Of a DNA stretch of 22,698 bases, positions 22,541-22,698 are shown piece after piece; position 1 is the stretch's first letter, and each line of letters opens with the position of its first letter. Origin of the DNA: an uncultured Collinsella sp. GTDB lineage: Bacteria; Actinomycetota; Coriobacteriia; Coriobacteriales; Coriobacteriaceae. The notes under the pieces were generated by a model. The model was given only the letters and a program-made list of their open reading frames with translations, made no database searches and had not been told where the DNA came from. Location: the NCBI GenBank assembly GCA_900541185.1, contig UQIQ01000033.1, positions 1 to 22,698 of the forward strand, written 5' to 3'. Made by a program: the position numbers and the translations under genes.

Positions 22541-22573
22541 TTGGTGTCAGTTTTGGTGTCACCCTTGGTGTCA
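22541..22573. repeat. Three direct copies of TTGGTGTCA with a 12-base period
   Basis: Copies at 22541-22549, 22553-22561 and 22565-22573, each separated by three variable bases. On the minus strand the same bases read L-T-P, V-T-P, L-T-P in one frame, ending NFDFY and TAG at about 22527, a tail type seen at the C-termini of some phage integrases. That frame is open to the window edge. Either an array of protein binding sites or the end of an integrase gene could explain it. Confidence 0.65.
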
Positions 22574-22588
22574 AAAAGACGATATGAG

Positions 22589-22692
22589 AAAGCCATTGGG
22601 GGCCGCCTCCCCCGCGGCGCAGCTTCTTTCCGCGGGCTCGGGGTGCCACAATGGGCTTTGAGTATCGGCCCGTGCGGTAGCCCTTACCGCAC
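22589..22692. repeat. Large inverted-repeat structure at the window edge
   Basis: Outer arms AAAGCCATTG (22589-22598) and CAATGGGCTTT (22649-22659) pair with one bulge. The inner arms CCCGCGG (22611-22617) and CCGCGGG (22630-22636) pair perfectly around a 12-base loop. A separate perfect hairpin GTGCGGTA/TACCGCAC follows at 22672-22679/22685-22692. A weak T-run lies to the left on the minus strand, so the large structure may end a transcript entering from outside the window. Confidence 0.55.
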
Positions 22693-22698
22693 CTGCGG

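Overview
The window looks like a chromosomal segment of a high-GC Gram-positive bacterium, most likely a Coriobacteriia member close to Collinsella. This is an inference from GC-rich codon use in the core genes and from the gene order scpA-scpB-rluB-cmk-plsC-ispH-(radical SAM DUF512)-der-plsY-gpsA. No 16S gene or other direct species marker is present.

Layout. (1) Bases 1-3260 are an accessory, decaying zone. It holds the 3' part of an ABC transporter ATPase, a small membrane-anchored protein, a headless DnaQ-type exonuclease remnant, two small minus-strand proteins (one membrane, one secreted), a thioredoxin-like remnant with an in-frame stop, and a DUF6273-like C-terminal piece that meets the thioredoxin remnant at a sharp junction. 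About 430 bases of structured non-coding DNA follow. (2) Bases 3268-3344 encode tRNA-Pro(GGG) with its own promoter and terminator. (3) Bases 3425-20502 are a continuous minus-strand block of 18 housekeeping genes, most overlapping or separated by less than 20 bases: ABC-F ATPase, small membrane protein, site-2 protease, scpA, scpB, rluB, cmk, plsC, ispH, DUF512 radical SAM protein, der, plsY, gpsA, rpe, a cysteine desulfurase, a Nif3-like protein, a CT398-like coiled-coil protein and coaBC. (4) Bases 20578-20650 encode tRNA-Ala(GGC), again with its own promoter and terminator. (5) Bases 20651-22698 are a second accessory zone. It has a 162-base element with 37-base imperfect terminal inverted repeats, a lower-GC gene for a two-part protein ending in a Vsr/DUF559-like nuclease-type domain, a possible coding fragment, a three-copy 12-base-period repeat and a large inverted repeat at the window edge.

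How the genes fit together. The core block joins chromosome segregation (ScpAB), ribosome and RNA work (RluB, Der, ABC-F), phospholipid synthesis (GpsA makes glycerol-3-phosphate, PlsY adds the first acyl chain, PlsC the second), isoprenoid synthesis (IspH), nucleotide and coenzyme A supply (Cmk, CoaBC) and sulfur transfer (cysteine desulfurase). Both tRNA genes mark boundaries between this conserved block and variable DNA.

I see no CRISPR array, complete insertion sequence, rRNA or complete known defence system. The best candidates for something undescribed are the nuclease-like gene at 21016-22173 with its repeat-rich surroundings, the inverted-repeat element at 20802-20963, and the small secreted/membrane/thioredoxin cluster at 1229-2253.
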